A DNA stretch of 59,963 nucleotides from Akkermansia muciniphila (GCA_943333275.1 CALQSQ010000022.1:1-59963), one strand, 5' to 3'. Shown: positions 34,736 through 43,846, numbered from the stretch's first letter. The notes: generated from the sequence alone by a model not told the origin. Numbers and translations are program-made.

Positions 34736-37700
34736 CTAGCCGGGTTCCCAATCCGCCCGGCCGTGCTGCAGGTTGGGGTTGTAAAAGGGATCCTGCGGAC
34801 ACAGGGCCGCCACCTTTTGACGGAACCAGGCGACTTCCTGCGGTCGGTCTGACCGGCTGCGCGAGGCCGATTCGTGATGGCTGAGCAGGGCATGCGGAGT
34901 GTAAACCAGGCGGAAGCCGGCCGCCCGCAGTTGCAGGCAGTAATAGGTGTCGTTGAAACTAATCGCGAGGTTTCCCTCATCCAATCCCCCAAAGCGATCC
35001 CACAACGCGCGCTTCGTCAGCAGGCAGGCTGCGGTGACGGCGGAAACGTTGCGAACATGCTGGAAGACTCCGTGATGCTGGCGCGAATCACCGGGCAGGC
35101 CCAGTCCAGTATGCGCAGCCAGGCCGCAAATTCCCACCGTGACGCCGGCGTGCTGGATGGTTTTGTCAGGAAAGAGCAGCTTGGCCCCCACGGCTCCCAC
35201 GCCGGGATCCTGAATGTATTGGGCCATTTCACTCAGCCATTCCGGGTGGAGGATTTCCGTGTCGTTGTTCAAAAGCAGCAGCCACGGGCTGTCAGTATGG
35301 GCGACGCCAAAGTTGTTGATGGCTGAATAGTTGAAGGGCTTGTCGTAACGCACCACTTTGTGTCCGCAGTCTGCAAGCCATCGCAGCGTGGCGGGATCAT
35401 CGCTGCCGTTGTCAACGATCACAATTTCGTAGGGCTCATAATCGGTGACACGCACCAGGCTGTCGATGCAGCGGGAGAGAAGATCAACCCGGTTGCGAGT
35501 GGGAATGATGATGGAAATTTTCTCGCGCAGCATCAGTGACCGGGAAATGTGCACGCCCGGTCCAATGCGGTTGGGCTGGACCTCCGCCATGATCCGCCGC
35601 CGGAGCAGCGCCGCCTCCACCGGAAGCTGCTCCAGCGTTCTCTGCTCCGGCGATGCCGCGGCCAGGTGGCACAGCACGTGCGGCACATGGAGGATTCCGC
35701 TGGTGCACTCCGTAGCTTGAAGCATCAGGTTGTAGAATGAGTCAGGAGCGCAGAAGCGCGGCCAGTCGGGAATCCTGCGCAGGACACTGCCGCGAATCAC
35801 CGCAGCCCTGCCAATGTAGTCTGTGGCAAGAAACGCCTCAGGCGCCCAATTGGCCTTGAAGGCTGGATCGTGATAATTTCCTGCATTCCCGAGGCTGTCA
35901 TGATCGGCATAGATGATTTCGGCGGAAGGATGCCGGTCCATCCATTCAACAAGGACGCTTAGCCCATGGGATTCCCAAACGTCCGTGCTGGCGCAACACA
36001 GCACCCAGGCATCGTCATCCAGCGACAGTTCAGCTGGGTCGCTGGTGAGGAAAACATGCGGCCAGATTTGGGATTGCAGCGAGGAAGTGGCGGCGGAGTT
36101 TCCCGATGAAAGGATGGCGTGAAACCTGGGGACAGAGCGCCCCACGGATGCCCGTCGCAGTGCATCCAGCTCGCTCAGTTTGGGACGATGCCGGTGCAGC
36201 CACAGGGCATGGGGCCTGATGGGCGCACTTCTTGATTCGAAGATCGAGGCATGATCCTGACGCCATTGATGCCATGTTTCGAAGACACGCTCCAGTGGCG
36301 GAAACGACGTCCGGCTTTTGCCCCTCCGAAAAACATTGCTGATCCTCCACCGTTTCGATTTATAAATGGACTTGGTCGCCTCCTCGGCCTTGCTGAGAAA
36401 TTGAGCTGCTTTCCGCGCAAGGGCGGTGAGGTCTTTGGCCTTGCGAAGGCCCTGTTTGTCCGCGCCTTGAACAACCCTGACAGGTTCCATGTCGCGGACT
36501 TGCGAAAGCTTCGCAGGGCTGATGCTTGGCTCGACTCTGGCTCTGCGGACAACCGTCAGCCACTCATCCAGCGCGGAACTGAGTTGCTGGACCAGGGCGG
36601 GATTGGCGCTCGCATGGTTGATGGGCGGATCGTTGTTTTCACGCAGATCATGCAGGGCCACCTGATCTTTTCCCCACACCCACTCACCTCCGCAGTCATG
36701 TTCCACGTCCGCCCGCAGCAGCTTCCAGGGCCAGCGCACGATGCCGGGCATGACATCATGCATGTTCTCACTAAATGAGTCATGGTGGGGAATCTCAACG
36801 CCCTCACGCCACTGCGTTGCCCGACTGGCACCGCAACCCGGAGCCTCCAGCATTTCCGGCATTCCGAGCAAATCCAAAAGCGTGGGCGCTACATCCACCA
36901 GGTCCGCGATGCCATCGATCTGCCTTCCCCGTGGAAGCGCAAGCCATGAGGCCGGTCGCACGATCAGGGGCACCTTGAGGACGCATTCGGAGGAAACATG
37001 ATGATGGAAATAAACACCATCCTCGGTGAGCGATTCCCCATGCGGAGACAGCAACACAACCGTCGTGCGGTCTGCCAACCCTTGCTTCTTCAGGCCCTCC
37101 ATCAGCTTGCCGACATGCGAATCAAAATAACTCACGGCACCATGATACTGCCGCACGGGGAATCGAAAGTCCCGCACCCCGCTGAGCCAGGTCAAAATTT
37201 GCTGCTCCGCTCGTTCGATCAGCGGCAGGATCCCTTCCATCCAATGAACCAGGCTGGGAGGGATACGGCCCTCCTCCAGCTCCTGCACCTCATGGAGCAG
37301 TTGCCCGGCCAGGGAATCCAACGTCCCTCCCCTCCAGGCCTGCGGGCCGTAGGCTTTGAGATGGGAGGTCAAATCCGACGTCGTATCAAACTGTCCCCGG
37401 AGAGCAAGCGCGGTTTGGTGAAGGCGGTATTTCAGGAGGGTGTCGATGCGTCCTTCCCGAAATTTCGCCAGCCCCCGGCGCAGATCGCTGACGCTTTCAA
37501 CACCACGAATCGCGCTAATTTTTTCAGTCTCAAATGCCGAACTCTCAGCGCATGGATCGCCCTGGTAATACATGGAGCGGAAGGGCTCGGGGGGCAGATC
37601 CGGAGGATGAGTGTCGAAATATTGAGCCCACAGAAACACCGGTTTTTCCGGAGCCGTCTCCAGCCATTTCAGGACCTGCCGCGTGGTGATCGCACCGTCC

Positions 37701-38569
37701 TGGGCGGGATTGCCTAGGCAGGGTAATATTTCCGAAAAAATTCGCCCAATTCCGTGGCGGCTTTCAACCAAATCACGCTCGCTGGCAGCCACCGCCGTGT
37801 GCCATCCTGCAGCATTGAGCAGACTGGGCAGCGTGGGTAAATGAAACGGCATATTTCCCCACTCCGACTTCACGCCATGCGTTGACGGGGGTGTGCCTGA
37901 TAACACCGATACCATCGAGGCCAGCGTCGTTGTGGATGCCGTTCTTGCATGCTTGAACAACAGTCCCTCCCCGGCCAGGCGGTCAATGTTTGGTGTCTTG
38001 ATTTCAGGATGGCCGTAGCAGCCCAGCACATCCTGACGGAGGGCATCGGCGGTAATGAGGAGGACGATCTTTGGCGGCTTCGTGGTGCTTGGTGCCGGTT
38101 CCAAGATCTGGTGATGGATGCACGGATCCGCCCAACCGGACCAGGCGTGATGGGTCGCTCCCATGTCCACAGACGTTACAAATTCCAATCGCACCAACCG
38201 AGCACTCCATGCCGCCAGATCGATGCGGTGGGAATGCCAGCCCTGATCCGGTGTGTTCATGCGCGGATCCAGAGTCTGCCGCATCAGTTCCAAGGGTTCG
38301 CCTCCCGCCGGGTGGAGGTAAATGATAAAATGCACGGGTCGACGAATGCCACTCACCGCCACATCATGGATTCCACAGGCCAGCTCCAGCACGGGATGGT
38401 TTCCAAGCTCCATGGTTGGAAAGGTGACGCGGGCGGGTGGATGCTGGAAAATAGCCGACGAGGACAACCCGCCACAGATCATCGTCTGGATTTCCACGGA
38501 GCCCACATCTTCGAGATGGATTTCGGCTTCTGCAAGCCGGTCTGTTAAATGCATCGTTTCCTCAATCAT
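34736..38569 (-). CDS. Sulfatase-like/double-GT2 fusion protein
   Basis: A 1277-residue protein with three parts. Residues 1-160 are a beta-rich region of unknown type. About 165-690 is an alkaline-phosphatase-superfamily sulfatase-like domain with metal ligands in LLITADALRQDVLGCYGHP (D175, D180); the nucleophile region reads TASTTTLASM, so the usual Cys/Ser of the formylglycine CxPxR motif is replaced by Thr, around residues 213-215. A coiled hydrophilic linker (about 690-790) leads to two GT2-like regions (about 800-1000, and 1015-1270 with IIIPTRNRVDLL and LLNNDTEIL). No signal peptide is seen, so it is presumably cytoplasmic. It overlaps the GT4 gene by 8 bp and precedes the sulfotransferase by 23 bp. 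Confidence 0.88.
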   Translation of the reverse strand: MIEETMHLTDRLAEAEIHLEDVGSVEIQTMICGGLSSSAIFQHPPARVTFPTMELGNHPVLELACGIHDVAVSGIRRPVHFIIYLHPAGGEPLELMRQTLDPRMNTPDQGWHSHRIDLAAWSARLVRLEFVTSVDMGATHHAWSGWADPCIHHQILEPAPSTTKPPKIVLLITADALRQDVLGCYGHPEIKTPNIDRLAGEGLLFKHARTASTTTLASMVSVLSGTPPSTHGVKSEWGNMPFHLPTLPSLLNAAGWHTAVAASERDLVESRHGIGRIFSEILPCLGNPAQDGAITTRQVLKWLETAPEKPVFLWAQYFDTHPPDLPPEPFRSMYYQGDPCAESSAFETEKISAIRGVESVSDLRRGLAKFREGRIDTLLKYRLHQTALALRGQFDTTSDLTSHLKAYGPQAWRGGTLDSLAGQLLHEVQELEEGRIPPSLVHWMEGILPLIERAEQQILTWLSGVRDFRFPVRQYHGAVSYFDSHVGKLMEGLKKQGLADRTTVVLLSPHGESLTEDGVYFHHHVSSECVLKVPLIVRPASWLALPRGRQIDGIADLVDVAPTLLDLLGMPEMLEAPGCGASRATQWREGVEIPHHDSFSENMHDVMPGIVRWPWKLLRADVEHDCGGEWVWGKDQVALHDLRENNDPPINHASANPALVQQLSSALDEWLTVVRRARVEPSISPAKLSQVRDMEPVRVVQGADKQGLRKAKDLTALARKAAQFLSKAEEATKSIYKSKRWRISNVFRRGKSRTSFPPLERVFETWHQWRQDHASIFESRSAPIRPHALWLHRHRPKLSELDALRRASVGRSVPRFHAILSSGNSAATSSLQSQIWPHVFLTSDPAELSLDDDAWVLCCASTDVWESHGLSVLVEWMDRHPSAEIIYADHDSLGNAGNYHDPAFKANWAPEAFLATDYIGRAAVIRGSVLRRIPDWPRFCAPDSFYNLMLQATECTSGILHVPHVLCHLAAASPEQRTLEQLPVEAALLRRRIMAEVQPNRIGPGVHISRSLMLREKISIIIPTRNRVDLLSRCIDSLVRVTDYEPYEIVIVDNGSDDPATLRWLADCGHKVVRYDKPFNYSAINNFGVAHTDSPWLLLLNNDTEILHPEWLSEMAQYIQDPGVGAVGAKLLFPDKTIQHAGVTVGICGLAAHTGLGLPGDSRQHHGVFQHVRNVSAVTAACLLTKRALWDRFGGLDEGNLAISFNDTYYCLQLRAAGFRLVYTPHALLSHHESASRSRSDRPQEVAWFRQKVAALCPQDPFYNPNLQHGRADWEPG

Positions 38570-39869
38570 GCGCCATTGGGGGGATTAAATTTAAAATTTC
38601 GCGCGACCAGTGCTCTGGTGGCCTTTGAGGTTTGGGCTGTCGCGGCAAGGTTCCAGCGGCTGCGCGCTTCAAGGCCTCAGCCCAGGCGATCGGATCTCCC
38701 GGGGCGATGAGCAGACCGTGACGTCCGTCCTCCAGCAATTCGGGGAAACAACCTATGGAGGAGGCCAGCACCGGCACCCCTGCGGTCAGCGCAGATTTCA
38801 CGGCCAGCGGGCCGTTTTCATACCACAGGGCAGGTGCCGCCAGCGCGGTGGCATTTGCCAGGAGTTCCGGAAATTTTTCATGCGGGAACAAACCTTTGAG
38901 TTGGAAACGCGGATCGGCCACCGCGGCCTCCCGCATGCTCTCACCAAAAGCATTCTGCGGCACGTTTCCGAAGCAGTGGACTTCCACACTGAGACCTGGA
39001 ATCCGCTTCAATGCTGCGACAATGACATGCGCTCCCTTCAACCGCGAGACCGGCCCCACCATCAAAATCACCGGGATGGAACCGGCCGCCTGCGCATGAG
39101 GCTGCGGTTCCGGCATCGCCGGGCCGTGCGGTAGCAACCTCAGCTTCTCCGGTGCCACGCCCCGCTCAAGCATGAGGTCCCTGGCAAACAAAGTCAGGGC
39201 CACGACGGCATGGGCACGGTTCAAAACATTCATCAGAAAACCCGGACGGTCCTCAAGCGCTGTCAGTTCAAGCAAAGTCGCGGGTCCCAGCGTGCCGGCG
39301 CGCCGCCTTGATCTCAGGTCCTCCCACATTTCCGCCTCGGGCAGGTTCTGCCAGAGGCCATCGAAAAACCTATGGGTGCGGTGCACGCAACGAACACAGT
39401 CCAGTGCATGTAGCGGCCCCCGGCAGAGGGCATCATCCCAGCGCAACAGGCTGTGATTCGGACAAACGAACCAAAAATCCGTCAGCACCACGATGAGCGG
39501 AATGCCCGCCATCTGCAATACCTGCATCACTGACGCGGAGAGTTTCATGCCGTGAAAGGCAACCGCTGCCTGCGCCGGGAAATCCTGCAGCAACACCTCC
39601 ATGCCTCTCGCCGCGAAGGGGTCGTCGAATTCTGCACGGGCCGGGTCATCCGCAAACGCTGCGTTTGAATGCAATTCCAGCATTTCAATCCCGTCGGGAC
39701 ACGATCGCCGAAGTCCCCAGGCACTGCGTTTGGCCCCCGCTGAAACATGTGTCAGCAGGCGAACCTCATGGCCCGCGCCCATCGCATCCCGGGCAAACCG
39801 GTCAGCAAGCCACTCCGTGCCGCCGAGATGGCGGGGCATGGCCTGATGGGTCAGAATGAGCAATCGCAT
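38562..39869 (-). CDS. GT4-family glycosyltransferase
   Basis: A 435-residue GT-B glycosyltransferase. The N-terminal half starts RLLILTHQAMPRHLGGTEWL, with the Gly-rich acceptor loop, and the donor-binding half carries LMVGPVSRLKGAHVIVAALK and AAPALWYENGPLAVKSALTA, an EX7E-like region with N in place of the first Glu. It probably adds a sugar to a surface polysaccharide. ATG 39869 is chosen because it gives a family-typical start; 39908 adds 13 unlike residues. Its stop overlaps the start of the sulfatase-like/GT2 gene by 8 bp. It is the first gene of the glycan group. Confidence 0.9.
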   Translation of the reverse strand: MRLLILTHQAMPRHLGGTEWLADRFARDAMGAGHEVRLLTHVSAGAKRSAWGLRRSCPDGIEMLELHSNAAFADDPARAEFDDPFAARGMEVLLQDFPAQAAVAFHGMKLSASVMQVLQMAGIPLIVVLTDFWFVCPNHSLLRWDDALCRGPLHALDCVRCVHRTHRFFDGLWQNLPEAEMWEDLRSRRRAGTLGPATLLELTALEDRPGFLMNVLNRAHAVVALTLFARDLMLERGVAPEKLRLLPHGPAMPEPQPHAQAAGSIPVILMVGPVSRLKGAHVIVAALKRIPGLSVEVHCFGNVPQNAFGESMREAAVADPRFQLKGLFPHEKFPELLANATALAAPALWYENGPLAVKSALTAGVPVLASSIGCFPELLEDGRHGLLIAPGDPIAWAEALKRAAAGTLPRQPKPQRPPEHWSREILNLIPPMAHD

Positions 39870-39954
39870 GGAATGCCGCTCCATGACTTCGATGGGATAC
39901 CCCGGCAAGGGGAATCCATCCTTTCAACGATATTTTGCCGGGTCCGGCGTCGGA

Positions 39955-40923
39955 TTACTCCGCCAGCAATTTGGCCACCTTGCTCGCCAGATCCTCGCGG
40001 CCCTCGGTGTCCACCAGCATGCCTTTTTTATCAATAAGCCACATCGCGGGGATGGAATGGATGCCGTAGAGCTGGCCGAATTTGTTTTCCCAGCCTTTGC
40101 CGTCGAAATATTGCGGCCAGGGCATCTTTTTATCCTTGGTCATGGCGGCCAGTTTGTCTTTGTCCTGGTCGAAGGAGATGCCGACAATTTCGAAGCCCTG
40201 GTCATGCAGCTTGTTGTAGGTGGCTACAACGTTGGGGATTTCCTTGACGCATGGTCCGCACCAGGTCGCCCAGAAATCGATGAGCACGACCTTGCCGCGC
40301 AACTTGGCCATGTCCACTTCCTTGCCGTCCGTGGAGGTGAAGGAAAGTTCGAGGGGTTTCTCCTTGAGCGTTTTGGACATCTCTCCCGCTTTGATCTTGC
40401 CTTCGATCTGCGCGTTCCCCTCGAAATTTGGAAATGCCTTGATGTGGGCCTCGGCCAGCTTCTGGAATTTTTCCTCATCCTCACCGGCTTCCATCACCTG
40501 AATGTAGCTTGCGAATCCCTTTGTTTCCTCACTCGCATCCTTTGCTGCGATGATCGATTCGATGTCTTTGGCGATTTTTTCCGGGGCGCTGGCCTCGCCA
40601 CCGACGAATTCCCGCATTTTGTCGATCTTGATCATGTGCAGCATGAGATCCCAGCGGTGGGCGTCCTCGGGATTGGCCTTGAGGAAAGCGGCGGCCTTCT
40701 CGTCGAGTTCCGCGAGATATTTCGTGTAAATTTCGATGGCTTCCTCCTTGGACTTCGGACGCGCCGACGGGCCCTTGAGCAGGGGTTCAACCGACTCCCA
40801 ACCTGCCGCCCCTTCGGTGGCAACCGGAGCGTCAGCGGATTTGGCCTTGTCGGCTTCCTTGGCGTTTAAAATGGGCAGTCCGGCCAGGAGTGCGAGGATG
40901 GTGAGTTGGGAAGAAATTTTCAT
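39955..40923 (-). CDS. Secreted TlpA-like thioredoxin
   Basis: A 322-residue precursor: signal peptide (MKISSQLTILALLAGLPILNA), an acidic/alanine-rich helical region (about 30-180), and a TlpA/ResA-type thioredoxin domain (about 185-322) with the CxxC active site in DFWATWCGPCVKEIP (about residues 214-228). It probably reduces disulfides or assists c-type cytochrome maturation in the periplasm. The cis-proline segment is HSIPAMWLIDKKG. It is 85 bp before the GT4 gene; whether it is in the same transcript is uncertain. Confidence 0.93.
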   Translation of the reverse strand: MKISSQLTILALLAGLPILNAKEADKAKSADAPVATEGAAGWESVEPLLKGPSARPKSKEEAIEIYTKYLAELDEKAAAFLKANPEDAHRWDLMLHMIKIDKMREFVGGEASAPEKIAKDIESIIAAKDASEETKGFASYIQVMEAGEDEEKFQKLAEAHIKAFPNFEGNAQIEGKIKAGEMSKTLKEKPLELSFTSTDGKEVDMAKLRGKVVLIDFWATWCGPCVKEIPNVVATYNKLHDQGFEIVGISFDQDKDKLAAMTKDKKMPWPQYFDGKGWENKFGQLYGIHSIPAMWLIDKKGMLVDTEGREDLASKVAKLLAE

Positions 40924-40933
40924 ATCGGCGCGA

Positions 40934-40952
40934 GGGTAGCCGCAATCTACCC
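40934..40952 (-). promoter_or_regulatory. Hairpin in the leader of the TlpA-like gene
   Basis: GGGTAG (40934-40939) and CTACCC (40947-40952) form a perfect 6-bp stem with a 7-base loop, between the likely -10 box and the ATG at 40923. It would fold at the 5' end of the transcript. No known regulatory RNA is recognised. Confidence 0.35.
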
Positions 40953-40981
40953 ATGATACCAGCGCTTTCTTTGATTGGAAA
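40953..40981 (-). promoter_or_regulatory. Candidate sigma-70-like promoter of the TlpA-like gene
   Basis: On the minus strand, TTTCCA (40976-40981) and TATCAT (40953-40958) are 17 bp apart and match the -35 and -10 consensus at four and five of six positions. The start codon is 29 bp downstream. Promoters of this phylum are poorly defined, so this is a guess from spacing and match. Confidence 0.3.
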
Positions 40982-41082
40982 TAAAGCCCACCGATATATC
41001 ATTCCAATCCATTGCAAAATTCATCCGATGGTTATGTGTGTTTCGAGGTTGAGATTGGACATGGGCCCCGCTTCAGCATACT

Positions 41083-41097
41083 CATGCTGTGAGCATG
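41083..41097. promoter_or_regulatory. Dyad CATGCT-GTG-AGCATG upstream of the HTH gene
   Basis: A perfect 6-bp inverted repeat with a 3-bp centre, 74 bp upstream of the ATG of the DNA-binding protein at 41171. It could be an operator for self-control by that protein. A weak promoter-like pair, TTGGAC (41055-41060) and CATACT (41077-41082), overlaps its left edge. No supporting copy is found elsewhere in the window. Confidence 0.25.
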
Positions 41098-41170
41098 GAG
41101 CGGAGGGCGAAGCAACACAGCCCGTGCGTTCCAACTGGAAGTCTCAAATCGCTCGTGCTAGTTTCGCCCA

Positions 41171-41812
41171 ATGAAGAAAACCAAACTCACCCCCGACCAA
41201 CGTCAGGAGATCCAACGGCGCGTGGCTGCTGGTGAGAAACAACTGAAACTGGCGACGGAGTTTGGCGTCAGTAAGCAGGCGATCAATCAACTGATCCTGC
41301 GCCCAACCTCCGGCGTGCACGGACGTCCCAAAATGGTCTCGCTGGGCCAGGCCCAATGGAAGGAACTCTGCTCCATTGTGACGGCGCAATCACCGGCGGA
41401 GGCGGGCCTGGGGGAAGAACACACGGGCTGGAGTCTGCCGGCTGGCAAAGCCCTGGTGAGAAAATTGTTCAAGGTTCACACGCATACCCACAAGCTTTAC
41501 ACGGCGCTGAAGACCTGGGGTGTCGCTCATTTTCCACAGGACACCACACCCTTGGATTTCGATCAGGACTATTACGATTACATCAATTCGGACATTGGCA
41601 GGGAGGTGCGCCGCCGCGAGCTGGAACACAAGGCCAGACAGGCCCCGATCCACCACCAACCGTATGACCACGGCGAGGCCCGCGCCCTCCAAGCCATGCA
41701 AAAGGAGATCGAGGAAATTCGGAATAACATCGCCCGCCCCCCGACGATCCCACCGCCCGTTAAAAAGCGCGGCCCTAATTTTCAACCCAAGAAGAAGCGC
41801 CGGCGGCGTTAA
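41171..41812 (+). CDS. IS630-derived DNA-binding protein
   Basis: A 213-residue protein. The N-terminal 50 residues form a helix-turn-helix (KLATEFGVSKQAINQLI) and residues about 70-120 resemble the winged HTH of IS630-type transposases (GWSLPAGKALVRKLFKVHTH, then YTALKTWG). The DDE catalytic domain expected after these is absent; instead there is a charged helical region and a strongly basic tail ending KKKRRRR. It looks like a transposase DNA-binding half that now serves as a DNA-binding protein, either a domesticated gene or the remnant of a broken element. No terminal inverted repeats are seen beside it. Confidence 0.75.
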   Translation: MKKTKLTPDQRQEIQRRVAAGEKQLKLATEFGVSKQAINQLILRPTSGVHGRPKMVSLGQAQWKELCSIVTAQSPAEAGLGEEHTGWSLPAGKALVRKLFKVHTHTHKLYTALKTWGVAHFPQDTTPLDFDQDYYDYINSDIGREVRRRELEHKARQAPIHHQPYDHGEARALQAMQKEIEEIRNNIARPPTIPPPVKKRGPNFQPKKKRRRR

Positions 41813-41903
41813 CAGCCGTGGTCCGTTCTTTCGTCAGGACCCGGTGCCATGGCGCATTCAGGATCGGATCGACCGTGAATTCGCACGATTAAAAGTGCGG
41901 AAG

Positions 41904-42389
41904 CTATCCGCTGTTCCGCCCGCAATTCGGCGTATTGAAAACAAGGAATGAGAGCACGAGTGCGCCCATTTCCATTTCAGGGGTGCAGATATAAGTGACC
42001 TCCGATTTAAAATCGCGGTGCTCCACGCGAATCATCTCGTTGCCGACGACGCGTATGTTGCCCTCCAGCATAAACACAGGTCGGATGATTTCGCCGCCAA
42101 TGGTCACGTGTTTGTAGCGTCGGAGCCATCCCTTTTGAATCGCAAAGTCTGGCAGCAGCTCTCCGTTGGCGTGCCTGATGCACAGGACCTTTTGTGGCAG
42201 CAGTTCGGTCCAGGCCAGTTTCCCGCCCTCTAGATCCTTCACGCTGTATTGATCCCGGCCCTGATCCCAGATCACCTCCCGGCCGGGTCCATCATGCAGA
42301 GTTAACGCAGACCACTGGTTCCCGAGGGTGGACTTCAGGCCAACCATCCCCAGACGCCCGATCAATTTTCCAGTGCGGTCGAATTTCAT
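41904..42389 (-). CDS. Hypothetical protein
   Basis: A 161-residue protein not assignable with confidence. The repeated short beta-like segments (FDRTGKLIGRLGMV, HDGPGREVIWDQGRDQYSVK, IGGEIIRPVFMLEGNIRVV) suggest a beta-barrel or Tubby-like fold. The C-terminus (GALVLSFLVFNTPN) is hydrophobic and may be a membrane anchor. It has an ATG at 42389. It ends 91 bp from the convergent IS630-derived gene. Confidence 0.6.
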   Translation of the reverse strand: MKFDRTGKLIGRLGMVGLKSTLGNQWSALTLHDGPGREVIWDQGRDQYSVKDLEGGKLAWTELLPQKVLCIRHANGELLPDFAIQKGWLRRYKHVTIGGEIIRPVFMLEGNIRVVGNEMIRVEHRDFKSEVTYICTPEMEMGALVLSFLVFNTPNCGRNSG

Positions 42390-42698
42390 TTTTCTAGGGA
42401 GGTTTGGTTACTGAATCTCGTCAGGGGATGTTTCTCACGCAATTTGGCCCTCACAAATTCCGACTAATTGTAACTACGAACCATCTATCTGCTACCTCAA
42501 TTTCAGTGCAATCCTCCAACCGACATGGGAAGTATCGCGAACGAGGCGCGTTTGCGATTGAACCGCAAAACAGTGAGCTGCTCATATCAACACTGAGAGT
42601 TAACTTTTGCATACGCGCTCTTGAAAGCCGGGATTCATCTAAATTTGAAATTTTGATCGGTCGCAAGCCAATGGCGCTCCATTCAGTAGCAGGATCCT
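42390..42698. other. Intergenic stretch, nothing recognised
   Basis: About 309 bp between the hypothetical gene and the end of the lactonase gene. It is less GC-rich than its neighbours. A frame of about 89 codons on the minus strand has no recognisable domain, and I do not call it a gene. A terminator for the nine-gene leftward operon should lie here, but I see no convincing hairpin with a T run. Confidence 0.5.
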
Positions 42699-43829
42699 TC
42701 ACGGCAGCCAGCGGATGCACGATGGCATGGGCATGCTCAGGGGTTCCCCTGCGGCCTGAATCTGTCCTGACGCTGTGTCTATTTTAAATACAATCACAGT
42801 GTTGCCAGGCATGTTCGCGCAGAGCAGCCATTGGCCATCCGGGGTGATGAGCAAATTCTGCGGGCCTTTTCCATGACTTGGCTGGATGGCGTTCAGCGTA
42901 AGTTTCCCATCCTCAGCGATTCGATACACCGCGATGCTGTCGTGGCCACGATTCGTGCCGAAAAGGAAACGTCCATCCGGAGTGATCTTCAAATCGGCAC
43001 AGTGGCTTGTGCCGGTGAACTCAGCGGGCAGGGTTGAGGTGGTCTGGAGTTCCGTCAGCGAGCCGGTGGCTTTGTCATAGCCAAAGTAGGTGACCGTGTT
43101 TTTCAGTTCATTGATCACATACACCGCCCTGCCATTCGGATGAAAGGTCAGATGCCGGGGGCCGGAGCCGGGCTGCAGTTTCACAAAGGGTTGTGCTTCA
43201 TTGGCAGTCAGTGTGGCCGCACTGGCATCCACCCGGTAGTTCATGATTTTATCGATCCCAAGATCCGCGGCGAGGGCGAAACGATTGTCAGGACTCATCA
43301 CGATGCTGTGGGCATTGGGACCTTTCTGACGATCCGGATTGATGCTGGAACCGTGGTGCTGGATGAATGTAGCCACTTCGCCAAGTGCACCATCCTTCCC
43401 CACGGGCAGCGCGGCCACACTGCCGGAAAAATAATTCGCTACGACTACCATCCTGCCCGTGGCATCCACATCCAGATAGCAAGATCCCGTGCCACGGGCG
43501 GATTGCTCATTCAACTTTCGCAGGTTACCGTTGCGACCCTCAATCGCATACGCCCTCACAAATTCATCGCCCGGGTCCCCAAATTTCTCTGCGTTGATGG
43601 CATAGAGAAAATGATGGTCCGGAGAAATGGCGAGGAAGAATGGGTTCTGGATGTCCGCAGTACGATGAAGCGGATTTAACGCCCCGTTCTTGCTGTCGAA
43701 GGTGAACGCATGAATCGCTCCTTTCTCGCCATCTGCGAAGGCGGAAATGAAAATGAGCGGATCCTCCGTCCCGAAGACCGCACCGGTGGTCATCAGGACA
43801 GTGGTGAGCAGTGAAAGAAAGGGTCTCAT
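42699..43829 (-). CDS. Lactonase-family seven-bladed propeller protein
   Basis: A 376-residue precursor with a signal peptide (MRPFLSLLTTVLMTTGAVFG) and a 6-phosphogluconolactonase-like (YbhE/lactonase) propeller. Family features are HAFTFDSKNGALNPLHRTAD, GSCYLDVDATGRMVVVANYFSG, GKDGALGEVATFIQHHGSSI, PDRQKGPNAHSI and GSGPRHLTFHPNGRAVYVIN. It probably opens a sugar-acid lactone ring in the periplasm; the substrate may not be a phosphosugar. It is the last gene of the nine-gene run, starting 17 bp after the enolase-superfamily gene ends. ATG 43829 is chosen as the start of the signal peptide. Confidence 0.93.
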   Translation of the reverse strand: MRPFLSLLTTVLMTTGAVFGTEDPLIFISAFADGEKGAIHAFTFDSKNGALNPLHRTADIQNPFFLAISPDHHFLYAINAEKFGDPGDEFVRAYAIEGRNGNLRKLNEQSARGTGSCYLDVDATGRMVVVANYFSGSVAALPVGKDGALGEVATFIQHHGSSINPDRQKGPNAHSIVMSPDNRFALAADLGIDKIMNYRVDASAATLTANEAQPFVKLQPGSGPRHLTFHPNGRAVYVINELKNTVTYFGYDKATGSLTELQTTSTLPAEFTGTSHCADLKITPDGRFLFGTNRGHDSIAVYRIAEDGKLTLNAIQPSHGKGPQNLLITPDGQWLLCANMPGNTVIVFKIDTASGQIQAAGEPLSMPMPSCIRWLP

Positions 43830-43846
43830 GGCTGGCACGGATGGGT

